Source: Cyclobacteriaceae bacterium
GTDB lineage: Bacteria > Bacteroidota > Bacteroidia > Cytophagales > Cyclobacteriaceae
Assembly (NCBI GenBank): GCA_029882685.1
Contig: JAOUKH010000005.1
Coordinates: forward strand, 1 to 43,841
Direction: 5' to 3'
Length of the DNA stretch: 43,841 bases
The position numbers were made by a program, and so were the translations under genes. Under the pieces are notes generated by a model. That model was not told the origin of the DNA. It searched no databases and saw only the letters and a program-made list of their open reading frames with translations. Positions 18,901-27,673 of the stretch are shown here, one piece after another; the stretch's first letter is position 1, and every line of letters starts with the position of its first letter.

Positions 18901-20233
18901 CTATGATAAATGGCTAGCGAATAAAGAACTGCTGACACAGGCACTGTCAATGAATGAAGAACAACTAGTTGAAAATGGTATTAATTCTTCACAATTGGCT
19001 AATGAAGTAGAATTATTAGAAAAAGATTTAAGTGAAAAGTCTGATGCTTTTAAAATTGATGACTCTCTAATTACTTGGGAAAATATTCGAGAATCATTAA
19101 GCCCAAATGAGGTAGCTATTGAGATGATCAGATTCAGACATTTTGATCATGTATTTACTGATTCTGTTATTTACGCAGTACTATATTTAAAAAATGAAAA
19201 AGAAACACCACGTCCTGGTGTTTCTCTAATTACAAATGGAAAAAATTTAGAACAGAGATATTTTAAGTCGTATAGAAATAGTATTATTTACAAAATAGAA
19301 GATAAACATTCGAATGAAGTCTACTGGATGCCAATCAAAAAAATTGCTGGAAATTATGCTACAATATACTTGTCAGCAGATGGTGTATATAACCAAATAA
19401 ATTTGGAAGCAATACCTACTTCAAGTGGTAAATATGTATTGGATGACTCGAACATTGTTTTGGTGAGCAATACAAGAGATATTTATTACAATAAAAGTGA
19501 ACAAAAATCTAGAATAAGCGATAATAGAGCACTTATGTTCGGAAATCCCGATTTTTATTTAAGTGCAAGTGCTACCAATAAAATCGCTACCTTACCAGGT
19601 ACAAAAAAAGAAATTGATGAATTAAAAAATTTATTACTTCGAAAAGGTTGGATCGCACAAGATTACATGAATGAAAGTGCAAGAGAAGACCAACTTAAAT
19701 TAATTGACAACCCAAAAGTGTTTCATATCGCTACGCATGGTTTCTTCAGAGGTTCAGGTGATATGCTAAAACAAGAGAGTAGTCTTAATATCAATAAAAA
19801 CAAAGTATATGACAACCCACTTCTCCGAACAGGGTTACTGCTTACTGGAGCTGGCGATATTTTAGATAAAACAAAATCTAACTACAATACAGAAAGTGGA
19901 ATATTAACTGCGTACGAGGCAATGAATCTCAACCTTGATAATACCGAATTAGTTGTTTTGAGTGCTTGTGAAACAGGATTAGGAGATTTAGAAGTAGGAG
20001 AAGGAGTATATGGGCTACAGCGAGCATTCCTTGTTGCAGGTGCAAAAACTTTAATTATGAGTATGTTTAAAGTTGATGATAATGCTACTCAAAAACTTAT
20101 GATAAACTTTTATAGAAAATGGCTGGAAACAGGACAAATGCGACAATCATTTATTGATGCTAAAAAAGAAGTAAGGAACGAATTCCATGAACCTATATAT
20201 TGGGGATCATTTATTATGATTGGCATGGAATAA
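15995..20233 (+). CDS. Exported TPR-repeat / CHAT-domain protein (caspase-clan)
   Basis: 1412 residues. Signal peptide about 1-23 (VTYGQ). Most of the chain (about 30-900) is tetratricopeptide repeats, with repeated patterns like GDYTEAEKIARRANNIA and GDYDKAYDYISKAI. The C-terminal part (about 1080-1412) is a CHAT domain, a caspase-clan fold, with the His-Cys dyad visible: His1248 in IATHGFF and Cys1325 in LSACETG, followed by the typical GVYGLQRAFLVAGA stretch. TPR-CHAT proteins include separase-like and craspase-type proteases, but most bacterial members have no known target. It starts 57 bases after the mutase and is followed by a K+ channel gene. The signal peptide points to action outside the cytosol. 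Confidence 0.9.
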   Translation: MKNFISKIVISFFLMTTFFVTYGQTKWDKTLDKADAYYKVGDYRKSIKTLTKFNKKVTKALGVDHDYIMRYNLQMAKNSLASGFLEDFTSRINETVAKSSIKFGSNTVEHAKVLLDAAQLYTIYGNYLTAKNYVYNAKNTLESSGKIEDNLSAKIQLTTAEIYSGQGFYNKALSYINEIDQYFSGRAFAKETYVDASSGKLKTKKLDPKEVQDRLGDYATLLILKAETMGKQGDVFNADPLFAKNSFWIKKNLGSQHIKYIENNYLWGKMLEANGVLDLKDAVKEASFEKSLSLIKKGYAASHYLAFDIYESLMKNYLYRGENGKYRTISNEYEKIIKKHFKKSSIHYITLNTIEFNTKLDKQKTSKLQAKAGSLLTSHSGIPKYHKKRIEVLDFLVKVAITNKNYKHGESYLLDLLEVKRNLFGDLSPEYHLSKIKLGNFYLDFTGKFKEAGEIYDTSFQEIIKKEIDIKHVDYFEILNHMAIYYEQSDEYEKASEILNSALTAAQAKYEKLDIAYGIELDRIASLKLKIGEYEEAEKYIENAISILKDHRKDDKDVIHYIKSLETKARYEAIKGDFEEAENIINTSQKLLKKADSKVGYNELASQEELASLDIALGKYSSTDKILTNILRTYEKLYGKESRNIIRPLIDYGKLKLINGDYTEAEKIARRANNIAIAIFGEHSTKTASTYILLAEITTTLGDYDKAYDYISKAIPIQEAAFGREHVEVAKSISQQGLILFYQGGFNDKAERLMRESMSIIAQKLGGNNPMYAEGLKDLATVAIAQKKYDDAFNSLELAEKIWVSKIGKHNNINAAEIYLLTGDLYYHQYNYARAEEYYEKAKQLYTKFFNIQHPDYVKVISKLSKVYYMKGESKKAENTINEAIDSYNLFIKNYFPSLSEREKTKFWNTIKHDFEFFNSIALSHTTEDKKLMEKVYNNALTTKALLLNTSIKIRHNILASGDKELIENYDKWLANKELLTQALSMNEEQLVENGINSSQLANEVELLEKDLSEKSDAFKIDDSLITWENIRESLSPNEVAIEMIRFRHFDHVFTDSVIYAVLYLKNEKETPRPGVSLITNGKNLEQRYFKSYRNSIIYKIEDKHSNEVYWMPIKKIAGNYATIYLSADGVYNQINLEAIPTSSGKYVLDDSNIVLVSNTRDIYYNKSEQKSRISDNRALMFGNPDFYLSASATNKIATLPGTKKEIDELKNLLLRKGWIAQDYMNESAREDQLKLIDNPKVFHIATHGFFRGSGDMLKQESSLNINKNKVYDNPLLRTGLLLTGAGDILDKTKSNYNTESGILTAYEAMNLNLDNTELVVLSACETGLGDLEVGEGVYGLQRAFLVAGAKTLIMSMFKVDDNATQKLMINFYRKWLETGQMRQSFIDAKKEVRNEFHEPIYWGSFIMIGME

Positions 20234-20278
20234 CAGCATTTAATTAATAATAATTCTGGTTTTAATTAATTTATATCA

Positions 20279-21103
20279 ATGTCAGAAGAACCTGTAAGCG
20301 ATAAAAAATGGCGAAATAATATTTACATCATCATTTTTGAAGCCGATACTTTTTTAGGTAAGGTATTTGACGTTACTCTTTTAATTTCAATTCTACTAAG
20401 TGTAGTAGTAGTAATGCTTGAAAGTGTAGCCCATTTAAAAGTTGCTTATGGCAATATCTTCAATATTTTAGAATGGAGTTTTACCATCCTTTTCACTTTA
20501 GAATATTTCGCTCGTTTATTAGTAATTAAAAAGCCAACTAAATACGCTTTTAGTTTTTTTGGACTAGTAGATTTACTGTCCATTATTCCAACTTACCTTA
20601 GTCTATTTGCAGTAGGTTTTCATTCTTTACTAGTAATCAGGAGTTTAAGGTTGCTTCGTGTCTTTAGAATTTTTAAGTTAATGCGATTTCTAGGAGAAGC
20701 TTCTCAGCTTAATAGAGCATTAAAAGCTAGTAGAGCTAAAATTATTGTTTTCATTGGTGTAGTAAGTATTTCAGTAGCAATTTTGGGTACACTGATGTAT
20801 TTGATTGAGGGAGGTGAAAATGGATTCACCAGTATTCCAAGAAGTATTTATTGGGCTATTGTTACTTTAACAACAGTTGGTTATGGCGACATTGCCCCCA
20901 ACACAGTACTCGGCCAAACTATTGCCTCACTTGTAATGATTTTGGGGTATGGCATTATAGCTGTTCCAACTGGAATTGTAACTTCTGAAATCGCCTTACA
21001 AAAACAAAAAGAAAAACTCAACACTAAAGCTTGCTCATCATGCAGTAAAGAAGGTCATGATAACGATGCTCAACACTGTAAATATTGCGGAGAAGCTCTA
21101 TAA
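20279..21103 (+). CDS. Voltage-gated-type potassium channel with C-terminal zinc ribbon
   Basis: 274 residues. Six transmembrane segments: S1 near 30-50, S2 62-82, S3 92-112, S4 118-138, S5 155-176 and S6 212-235. S4 has basic residues at every third position (Arg121, 124, 127, 130, Lys133, Arg136). The pore loop carries the K+ filter TTVGYGD at 198-204. After S6 a short charged stretch leads to a zinc-ribbon-like tail with Cys252, Cys255, Cys267 and Cys270 (CxxC...CxxCG). The family conducts K+ across the inner membrane. The ribbon could sense zinc or redox state or hold the tetramer (inference). No cyclic-nucleotide or RCK domain is present. Confidence 0.93.
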   Translation: MSEEPVSDKKWRNNIYIIIFEADTFLGKVFDVTLLISILLSVVVVMLESVAHLKVAYGNIFNILEWSFTILFTLEYFARLLVIKKPTKYAFSFFGLVDLLSIIPTYLSLFAVGFHSLLVIRSLRLLRVFRIFKLMRFLGEASQLNRALKASRAKIIVFIGVVSISVAILGTLMYLIEGGENGFTSIPRSIYWAIVTLTTVGYGDIAPNTVLGQTIASLVMILGYGIIAVPTGIVTSEIALQKQKEKLNTKACSSCSKEGHDNDAQHCKYCGEAL

Positions 21104-21249
21104 AAAGATGGCTTAACACTTATAATTAGTATAAAAGTAGTGCCATTTAATTCATTTTTGTATATTAGTGCCAGTTTTTCAGGTAAATAAGTGCTTTTTT
21201 TCAACTATCGTAGTTAAGATTTTTTTGCTACATAAAATTATAATGAGTC

Positions 21250-22569
21250 ATGCTGCTTCCTATTGCAATAATCAATAACAGACTTACTGTATTGTTCTTG
21301 TTTTTATTATCTGTTTTACCAGTATTCAATTCATTTTCTCAAAGTAACATTCCTTACGATGCTAAATGCTATGTTATTGTAGGAGCTTTTAATTTGGAAC
21401 GTAATGCCGCTCTTTATAAAGCTTATCTAGAAAAGAAAAATATAAATACTACTTACCGAAAAAACACCTACCGAAATTTATACTACGTCTACTCTTTTGA
21501 ATCAAAAGATAGGGAAGAAACAAAAAGTAAATTATTTAAATTACGAAAAGATTACTCTTTTATTAAAGACTCATGGCTATATGCAGGAAACTTTAGAGGT
21601 CCACATATTCCTTCGGATCAATGGTCTACAACTGTCACAAAAAAAACAGAAACAATTTCTAAAGTCAATACAAGTATAAACCAGCCAGTAGAAGAAGTTG
21701 TTAATAAAGTTGCTACAACTGCACCTCCGAGAGAAGAAGTTAGGACTGTTGAAGATGTTAAAGTTGTTGAAGAAACAAAAAAACAACCAGAAGTAGTACC
21801 TTCTAAAGTTAAAAATGAAGTAGAAAGTGTAGCTGCTCCTCCACTAGAAGTTGGTACTTATCGTATTTATATTAATTCATTTGATGCCAATTCCTTAAAA
21901 GAAGTCTCTGGTAGGTTTTCGATTATAGATGCAGAACGCAACAAGACCATTCAAGACATTAATGCTCACAATGCTGTTGTAATAAATAAACCAAATAATG
22001 CTACCAATAGAATTACCATAATGTCTAATATTTTTGATTACAGAAGGGAAGATCATACAATAGACCTTGATGAGCCCTTAACTGATGCTGGAGACATCGT
22101 GGAAGTACTTGGCGATACCATTATGTTGAATTTCAACTTACTTAGATTCAATAAAGGTGACGTAATTACAATGTGGGAAGTATATTTTTACAAAGATGCT
22201 GCTATTATGAAAGAAGAATCGGTAGCACAATTGAGTCAATTACTTCGCATGATGCAATCTAATCCAAACATGAAAATAAAAGTTCATGGACATACCAATG
22301 GCAATTCACATGGTAAAGTATTACACCTAAGTGAAGGTGATAAAAATTTCTTTTCTTTAAGTGGAGAATCGCATCAAGAGATTCAAGCCAGTGCTAAAAA
22401 ACTGTCGGAATTTCGAGCTTATACCCTAGAGCATTGGCTAATAAATCAAGGAATCGATGAAAATAGAGTTTCAAGTGTTGGATGGGGAGGGAAGAAAATG
22501 ATTTACGACAAACATGACTCAAAAGCTCATAGAAATGTTAGAGTTGAAATTGAGATTTTAGAAGAGTAA
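21250..22569 (+). CDS. SPOR-like / OmpA-family envelope protein
   Basis: 439 residues. Signal peptide about 1-30 (NSFSQ). Residues about 38-115 look like a SPOR domain (CYVIVGAFNLERNAALYKAYL...NLYYVYSF), which in other proteins binds denuded peptidoglycan. A Val/Glu/Pro/Lys-rich linker (about 118-198) and an uncharacterised beta-rich middle follow. The C-terminus (about 305-439) is OmpA-like, but the usual GHTD is GHTNG, and about 28 extra residues separate it from the conserved Arg region (SEFRAYTLEHWL). The change at the peptidoglycan-binding Asp suggests altered binding. The next gene begins one base after its stop. Confidence 0.82.
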   Translation: MLLPIAIINNRLTVLFLFLLSVLPVFNSFSQSNIPYDAKCYVIVGAFNLERNAALYKAYLEKKNINTTYRKNTYRNLYYVYSFESKDREETKSKLFKLRKDYSFIKDSWLYAGNFRGPHIPSDQWSTTVTKKTETISKVNTSINQPVEEVVNKVATTAPPREEVRTVEDVKVVEETKKQPEVVPSKVKNEVESVAAPPLEVGTYRIYINSFDANSLKEVSGRFSIIDAERNKTIQDINAHNAVVINKPNNATNRITIMSNIFDYRREDHTIDLDEPLTDAGDIVEVLGDTIMLNFNLLRFNKGDVITMWEVYFYKDAAIMKEESVAQLSQLLRMMQSNPNMKIKVHGHTNGNSHGKVLHLSEGDKNFFSLSGESHQEIQASAKKLSEFRAYTLEHWLINQGIDENRVSSVGWGGKKMIYDKHDSKAHRNVRVEIEILEE

Positions 22570-22570
22570 A

Positions 22571-23104
22571 TTGAATTCTATATTATTAAAAAAAGAAATA
22601 CTAAAAGACCGATCAAGTTCTCATAGACAATTTTTAATAGAACAAATCAATAACAGCCCTGATTTATATAGTCACCTCATTGACTATTCTTTTGATAAAA
22701 ATCAAGTATTAGCTTTTCGAGCTTCTTGGATACTGGATAATGTCACTGAAAAATACCCAACTATCATTAGTCAGCCATCTCATCTACATAAGATAATAAA
22801 CAAGGTGGTTACACTATCCAATTACTCTGTCATTAGAGCAATTGTAAGACTTCTTACTCGCATTAACATTCCTGAAAAGTATTTGGGAACTATTGTACAT
22901 CAATGTTTTTTGTGGTTGGAAGCATCACAAACTCCAATAGCCGTAAAAGTACACTGTATGCAAATACTATTAAATGCTGTTAAACGTCAACCCGAATTAA
23001 AGAATGAATTGCAAATGGCAATTCAAACTCAATTGCCTTTTGGTAGTAAAGGTTATAAGGCAAGGGGTAAAAGAATTATAGAAGAGTTAGACAATATTTT
23101 CTAA
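22571..23104 (+). CDS. Helical-repeat (HEAT-like) cytosolic protein
   Basis: 177 residues, starting with TTG at 22571, one base after the preceding stop. No ATG occurs in frame before about residue 130, so the TTG start and translational coupling are likely. The protein is nearly all alpha-helical, with paired amphipathic helices such as LAFRASWILDNVTEKYP and SVIRAIVRLLTRI, the pattern of HEAT/ARM-type repeats. No signal peptide. I recognise no named family; a protein-binding scaffold role is inferred. It is convergent with the saccharopine dehydrogenase-like gene, their stop codons overlapping by four bases. Confidence 0.75.
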   Translation: MNSILLKKEILKDRSSSHRQFLIEQINNSPDLYSHLIDYSFDKNQVLAFRASWILDNVTEKYPTIISQPSHLHKIINKVVTLSNYSVIRAIVRLLTRINIPEKYLGTIVHQCFLWLEASQTPIAVKVHCMQILLNAVKRQPELKNELQMAIQTQLPFGSKGYKARGKRIIEELDNIF

Positions 23105-24441
23105 CTCTGTTCAATCTCTTTTTCGTTAAGTTCTATTCCAAGTTTACTTAATTCTTCCAATATAGGGTTATAAATTTCTTTCTTAATAGGTATATGAACG
23201 CCTTTTAAACTGATATTTCCTTTCAGAATTAGTTTTGTTGCTATACCCATTGGTAAACCTACAGTTTTAGACATACCTGTTTGGACTGCATCTTCTCCAA
23301 CTGCAATCATGGTAGATTGTATCTGTCTGCTTCTTCCATTATCCAAAAAATCAAATTTATGCCACATCACAATCATATCACGATCATCATTATTAAGTGT
23401 CCATTTTTTCTTTAAAATATGTTCAAGGATTTGAGCTGGTGTTCCTTTTTTTAAACCTACTTGATCATCATCAAAAATGCCTAACCACTTCAACCGATAC
23501 ATTTCCTGTCCGTCAATATCTAAACCAAGATAGTGCGCAAGTTTTAATTCTATAGAATCATGTGGATTATAAGAAAGAAATGAGTTAATGAAATCTCTAT
23601 GCGTCATATTCCCTACTCCATCCATAAGGTAGGTATCATCTGTTGCCCCTATCTGAACAAATATATCCCATGCTTTACAAAAGCCTGGACGTCTAAATGT
23701 ACCTCTATATAATGTTTTGATACCTCTTAAATTATATACATCCAAATACTTAAGTGAATCTCGATTAGCATACCCTTCAAAATACCCATACTTAGGTATA
23801 TGCACCTGTTCAGTTCTACGGAACAAACGATGATAAGGGATAAACTTATATTTTCCTTCCTGAATAAACTTTACTGAGCCCGTACCAGCCATCACAACAT
23901 TTCTGGGATTCCATGTAAACTTATACTCCCATGGGTTTTCTTCATCGCTTGGTGCTAGTAAACCACCAGTAAAAGACTCAAATGAAGTAAGTTCATGTCC
24001 CTCTTCTCTAATTTTATCAATCACTTTCATTGCCGACATATGATCAATACCTGGGTCTAATCCACACTCATTTAGTATTAAAACACCCTTTTCTTTTGCT
24101 TTTTCATCAAGAGCTTTCATTTCTGGAGACACATAAGATGCTGTTACTAAATTGACACCAAAGTCAACGCAAGTTTCTGCCACTAGGATATGAAAATCAG
24201 CAGGAAGCATAGAAATCACTATGTCTGCTTTACTTATTATTTTTTTTCTCTCTTGATCATTATTTACATCAATTTTAAGTGCTTCACCATTATTTCTTCC
24301 ATTAATTTTTTCATTTACCAATGCCAATGAGTAATCTGCTACGGTCACCAACCAGTCTTCTTTTTCAGCATTTTTCAATAAATAATCAATAAGTGATGAT
24401 GCGGATCTACCAGCTCCTAGAATTAATATTTTTTGTGTCAT
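23101..24441 (-). CDS. Saccharopine dehydrogenase-family oxidoreductase
   Basis: 446 residues. The N-terminal Rossmann fold begins ILILGAGRSASS (glycine-rich NAD(P) loop at residues 8-13) and continues with ADYS and DIVISMLPADFH. The catalytic and C-terminal region has NECGLDPGIDHM, a hallmark of saccharopine dehydrogenase and related lyases, and GTFRRPGFCKAWD. Family members act in lysine metabolism (saccharopine to glutamate plus aminoadipate semialdehyde) or on related carboxy-amines; the exact substrate cannot be fixed here. No ketoglutarate reductase partner is in the window. The gene stands alone on its strand, with its promoter in 24442-24583 shared back to back with cdd. Confidence 0.88.
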   Translation of the reverse strand: MTQKILILGAGRSASSLIDYLLKNAEKEDWLVTVADYSLALVNEKINGRNNGEALKIDVNNDQERKKIISKADIVISMLPADFHILVAETCVDFGVNLVTASYVSPEMKALDEKAKEKGVLILNECGLDPGIDHMSAMKVIDKIREEGHELTSFESFTGGLLAPSDEENPWEYKFTWNPRNVVMAGTGSVKFIQEGKYKFIPYHRLFRRTEQVHIPKYGYFEGYANRDSLKYLDVYNLRGIKTLYRGTFRRPGFCKAWDIFVQIGATDDTYLMDGVGNMTHRDFINSFLSYNPHDSIELKLAHYLGLDIDGQEMYRLKWLGIFDDDQVGLKKGTPAQILEHILKKKWTLNNDDRDMIVMWHKFDFLDNGRSRQIQSTMIAVGEDAVQTGMSKTVGLPMGIATKLILKGNISLKGVHIPIKKEIYNPILEELSKLGIELNEKEIEQS

Positions 24442-24583
24442 ATTACTTTCATTTCAATGTGAATTGGATCTCAAATTAAATTAATTCAACAGTATATCTC
24501 GTAATAAAACAAACTTTCTTCACGCTTTCCTATTTCTGTTTATTTGTAAATCTCTATATTAGATATCTTTTTGAAAATTACAC

Positions 24584-25060
24584 ATGATAATATTGAACAA
24601 TAACAAGATAACTTATAATAGCATAAATGATATCCCTGATGACGAGCAGGAATTAATAAAAAATGCTTTTATGGCTACCAACAATTCCTACGCTCCATAT
24701 TCTAATTTTCATGTGGGGGCAGCTCTACTATTAGGGAATGGTACAATTATTAAAGGGTCAAATCAAGAAAATGCAGCTTACCCGTCTGGTCTTTGTGCCG
24801 AACGTGTTGCAATTTTTCATGTCATGAACTCTTATTCTGATCAAAAAATTAAAAAAATTGCTATAACTGCTCGCAAAAAAGATTCAACTGATTATATACC
24901 AGCTTCACCATGTGGTGGTTGTCGTCAAGTAATGTTAGAACAAGAACAAAAACAACAAGAAAAAATTGAGGTGATTTTCCAAAGTAATGGAAATTGGATG
25001 AAAGTTTTTACCATAATGGAGCTACTACCATTCAGCTTTGACAAAAACTCATTAAAATAA
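24584..25060 (+). CDS. cdd: Cytidine deaminase
   Basis: Deaminates cytidine and deoxycytidine to uridines in pyrimidine salvage; cytosolic homotetramer. 158 residues, slightly above the usual 130-150. The zinc ligands and catalytic Glu are present: Cys71 and Glu73 in LCAERVA, and Cys110 and Cys113 in PCGGCRQ. The N-terminal SYAPYSNFHVGAAL is the conserved substrate-binding segment. Upstream a TTTG at about 24541 and a TATCTTTTTG near 24568 resemble a promoter with short spacing. It is a single-gene unit. Confidence 0.95.
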   Translation: MIILNNNKITYNSINDIPDDEQELIKNAFMATNNSYAPYSNFHVGAALLLGNGTIIKGSNQENAAYPSGLCAERVAIFHVMNSYSDQKIKKIAITARKKDSTDYIPASPCGGCRQVMLEQEQKQQEKIEVIFQSNGNWMKVFTIMELLPFSFDKNSLK

Positions 25061-25178
25061 AGTTGCAAATCATCCTTGATTAATCATTTTTTTGTAGATT
25101 AAAAGTTCGATTCGATTTTGAGGCGTAGTTGTATTAATGTTATGCTTTAAATTGAAATTTAGAAATCTAATACTTTTT

Positions 25179-27530
25179 ATGAAATTGAATTTGAAGAATA
25201 TTTCCATTAGGGATCGTATTTATTTTGTTATCTTCTTATTCCTAGTATCTGCTATATGTAGTGCAATAATACTTCATTCTTTCCTAAATAAAACTAATGA
25301 ATTCTCGTCACAACTAAGTGCCGTTCATAAGCTTCAAGATCATGTATTATTACTTAACAAAAACTGTAACACTATTTTTAAAAGAAATATCTACGATGTA
25401 AAAGAGGAAATAAAAAATCAAGAAGATATAATTAGCAACGATATTTTGGCTATAGCCATGGGAGGAAATGTTTCTCTACTAAACAAAAAAGTAAAGCCAC
25501 TTTCAAAAAACGCAGCAAAAAATATACAAACAACTATTACAAGTTGGGACTCAAACTTAACTAATCTTGCCCTAATTCAAGAACTTCCCCAGAAAATGGA
25601 TTCTACGTTTTTTGAAGAAAAATTGATACCGGTAAATGACTCTATCAATCAAAGTGTTTTAATTGAAAAAACCATATTAGTCAATAATGTTGAAATGAAA
25701 GAAGCTGTACAAACTGTTTCTAAATCATTACATAATCTTAATCAATCCATTCAAAAGATACTTGATAGTATTTTTATACAACTACAAAATAGCTACTCTA
25801 ATTACAATATTGCCTTTATTATCTTAGGAGTTATCAACTTAATCATTTTTAGCTTTTCCTTCTATTGGATAAGAAAGAGCGTTGTTATTCCACTCAAAAT
25901 GGTTGGTCAACATGCTCAAACAATAGCTAATGGAAATTTAAGCAACCAATTTGAATATAAAAATAGTGATGAAATAGGCGATATATCATCCTCAATCAAT
26001 AGAATGACATCCTATTTACAAAATGCATCTGAGTTTGTTCATCAAATAGGAGATGGAAATCTTGATAGCCAATTTAAAGGTATTGATGAGTCAAAAGTTA
26101 ATGAGGGTAGTCTGGCTCATGCACTTACCTCTATGAGAGAAAAGCTTAAAGTTATTTCTACTGCCGATGAAAAAAGAAATTGGACTACACAAGGGATCGC
26201 AAAATTCGCCAATATCATTCGTAATAATAATGATAGCCTTAAACAATTAAGCAGTGTTATAATGTCATCACTTGTGGAATATTCTGATACTAATCAGGGG
26301 TGCATGTACATTCTTGATGAAGATGAAAACGAAGTTCCTTATTTAAATCTCAGCACTTATTATGCATATGATGTTGAAAAATTTCATAAGGATAAAATAA
26401 TGCTCGGTGAAGGTATAGTAGGTCAGACATTTTTGGAACAAAAAACTACTTACTTGGTAGAAATACCTGAAGGTTATATGAGATTAAAATCTGGACTTGG
26501 TCGTTTAGACCCTCATGCGGTATTAGTAGTTCCTCTAATTGTAAACGATGAAGCATTTGGGGTTATAGAATTAGCTTCATTTAATGAAATAGATAAATAT
26601 AAAATTGAGTTTATTGAACAACTTGGTGAAATGATTGCTTCTTCCATTTCTAATGTTAGAAATAACGAAAGAACTCAGCAGCTTCTAGATGAATCGCAAA
26701 AGTTAGCTGAACAAATGAAATCACAAGAAGAAGAAATGCGTCAATACATTTTAGAAAACCTCTCTAACACTCAAGAAGGAAAAAGTGAAGAGGATAGTCA
26801 ATCACAGGTAATCATTACTGCTATAGAATCTTCTTTTGCAACTGCAGAATTATCTATAGAAAACATTGTAGAAAATGCAAATGCTGAATTTTTGAACTAT
26901 TCAAAATTCGATAGCTTAGACGATATTATCGGAAAGAATATATCAAACCTCATTACTCCTTATAATTCAGAAGGTACAATATCTAATTTGTCGAGAGATT
27001 TAAAAAGTGGAAATACCATTCAGGGAATATACTATATCAACAAAACATTATCGAACGTAGTAATGATACCTACAAAATTAATGAGTGACGAGCATAATAA
27101 AATAATGTTTTTCGCCCTACCTATTAATCAAGCTTTAATCCCTTCGGCTACTGACAATCATTTAACTGATCTAGAAGAAGAACTACAGCAAAATTTGGAT
27201 TCACTTCAGGTTGCAGAAGAGGCAATACGTAATAAAATTAATCATTATAACACGATTGAAGATATATTAGGAATTAGCATTATTGAGAAAATGCAAATTG
27301 TATTTGCAAATCAAACATTTAAAAATAGGTTCGGTAATGAATTTACAGTTAAAACTAATAAAATAATGCTTGCTGATATTTTAGATGACAAATTAATTAC
27401 TTCTATTCAAGAAGCTATTGATAATGTAGTGGAAATTAGTATTAATACCACTCTAGATGATAATGAGGTTAATTTAAAAATTATTCCTATAAAAGGATCA
27501 AAACAAACGGTCATGCTATCCTATAATTAG
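25179..27530 (+). CDS. Membrane sensor: periplasmic domain, tandem HAMP, GAF, coiled coil, PAS-like
   Basis: 783 residues from the ATG at 25179 (an in-frame ATG at 25137 would add 14). Numbered from 25179: TM1 about 14-36, a helical periplasmic domain about 37-208, TM2 about 209-229, HAMP about 231-286 (with DEIGDISSSINRM), a second HAMP-like unit about 287-330, GAF about 350-495 (GEGIVGQ, VEIPEGY, LVVPLIV), a coiled coil, then one or two diverged PAS-like domains to the C-terminus. No kinase, cyclase or methyl-accepting output is present, so it must signal through partners. Its HAMP-GAF part resembles that of the phosphatase at 30050. It is first in the signalling gene run. Confidence 0.85.
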   Translation: MKLNLKNISIRDRIYFVIFLFLVSAICSAIILHSFLNKTNEFSSQLSAVHKLQDHVLLLNKNCNTIFKRNIYDVKEEIKNQEDIISNDILAIAMGGNVSLLNKKVKPLSKNAAKNIQTTITSWDSNLTNLALIQELPQKMDSTFFEEKLIPVNDSINQSVLIEKTILVNNVEMKEAVQTVSKSLHNLNQSIQKILDSIFIQLQNSYSNYNIAFIILGVINLIIFSFSFYWIRKSVVIPLKMVGQHAQTIANGNLSNQFEYKNSDEIGDISSSINRMTSYLQNASEFVHQIGDGNLDSQFKGIDESKVNEGSLAHALTSMREKLKVISTADEKRNWTTQGIAKFANIIRNNNDSLKQLSSVIMSSLVEYSDTNQGCMYILDEDENEVPYLNLSTYYAYDVEKFHKDKIMLGEGIVGQTFLEQKTTYLVEIPEGYMRLKSGLGRLDPHAVLVVPLIVNDEAFGVIELASFNEIDKYKIEFIEQLGEMIASSISNVRNNERTQQLLDESQKLAEQMKSQEEEMRQYILENLSNTQEGKSEEDSQSQVIITAIESSFATAELSIENIVENANAEFLNYSKFDSLDDIIGKNISNLITPYNSEGTISNLSRDLKSGNTIQGIYYINKTLSNVVMIPTKLMSDEHNKIMFFALPINQALIPSATDNHLTDLEEELQQNLDSLQVAEEAIRNKINHYNTIEDILGISIIEKMQIVFANQTFKNRFGNEFTVKTNKIMLADILDDKLITSIQEAIDNVVEISINTTLDDNEVNLKIIPIKGSKQTVMLSYN

Positions 27531-27673
27531 GATGTACTATATGTTGTTACTGAAATACATTACATCATAATAAATATATTAATTTTTTGCCCTTATAATC
27601 CTTTAGATATGATATATTTATAGTGTCTATTTTTAGTGAAGTTGGTGGCTTTTAACATTCAATCATAAGTAAT

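Noticed and set aside
23101-23104. Possible frameshift joining the helical-repeat gene and the saccharopine dehydrogenase-like gene
   Set aside because: The genes are convergent on opposite strands; the four-base overlap of their stops is simple compact packing.
25061-25136. Promoter candidate TTTTTTTG-N-CGATTTTG before the HAMP-GAF sensor
   Set aside because: Two mismatches in the -7 box; the region probably holds the operon promoter but the exact site cannot be supported.
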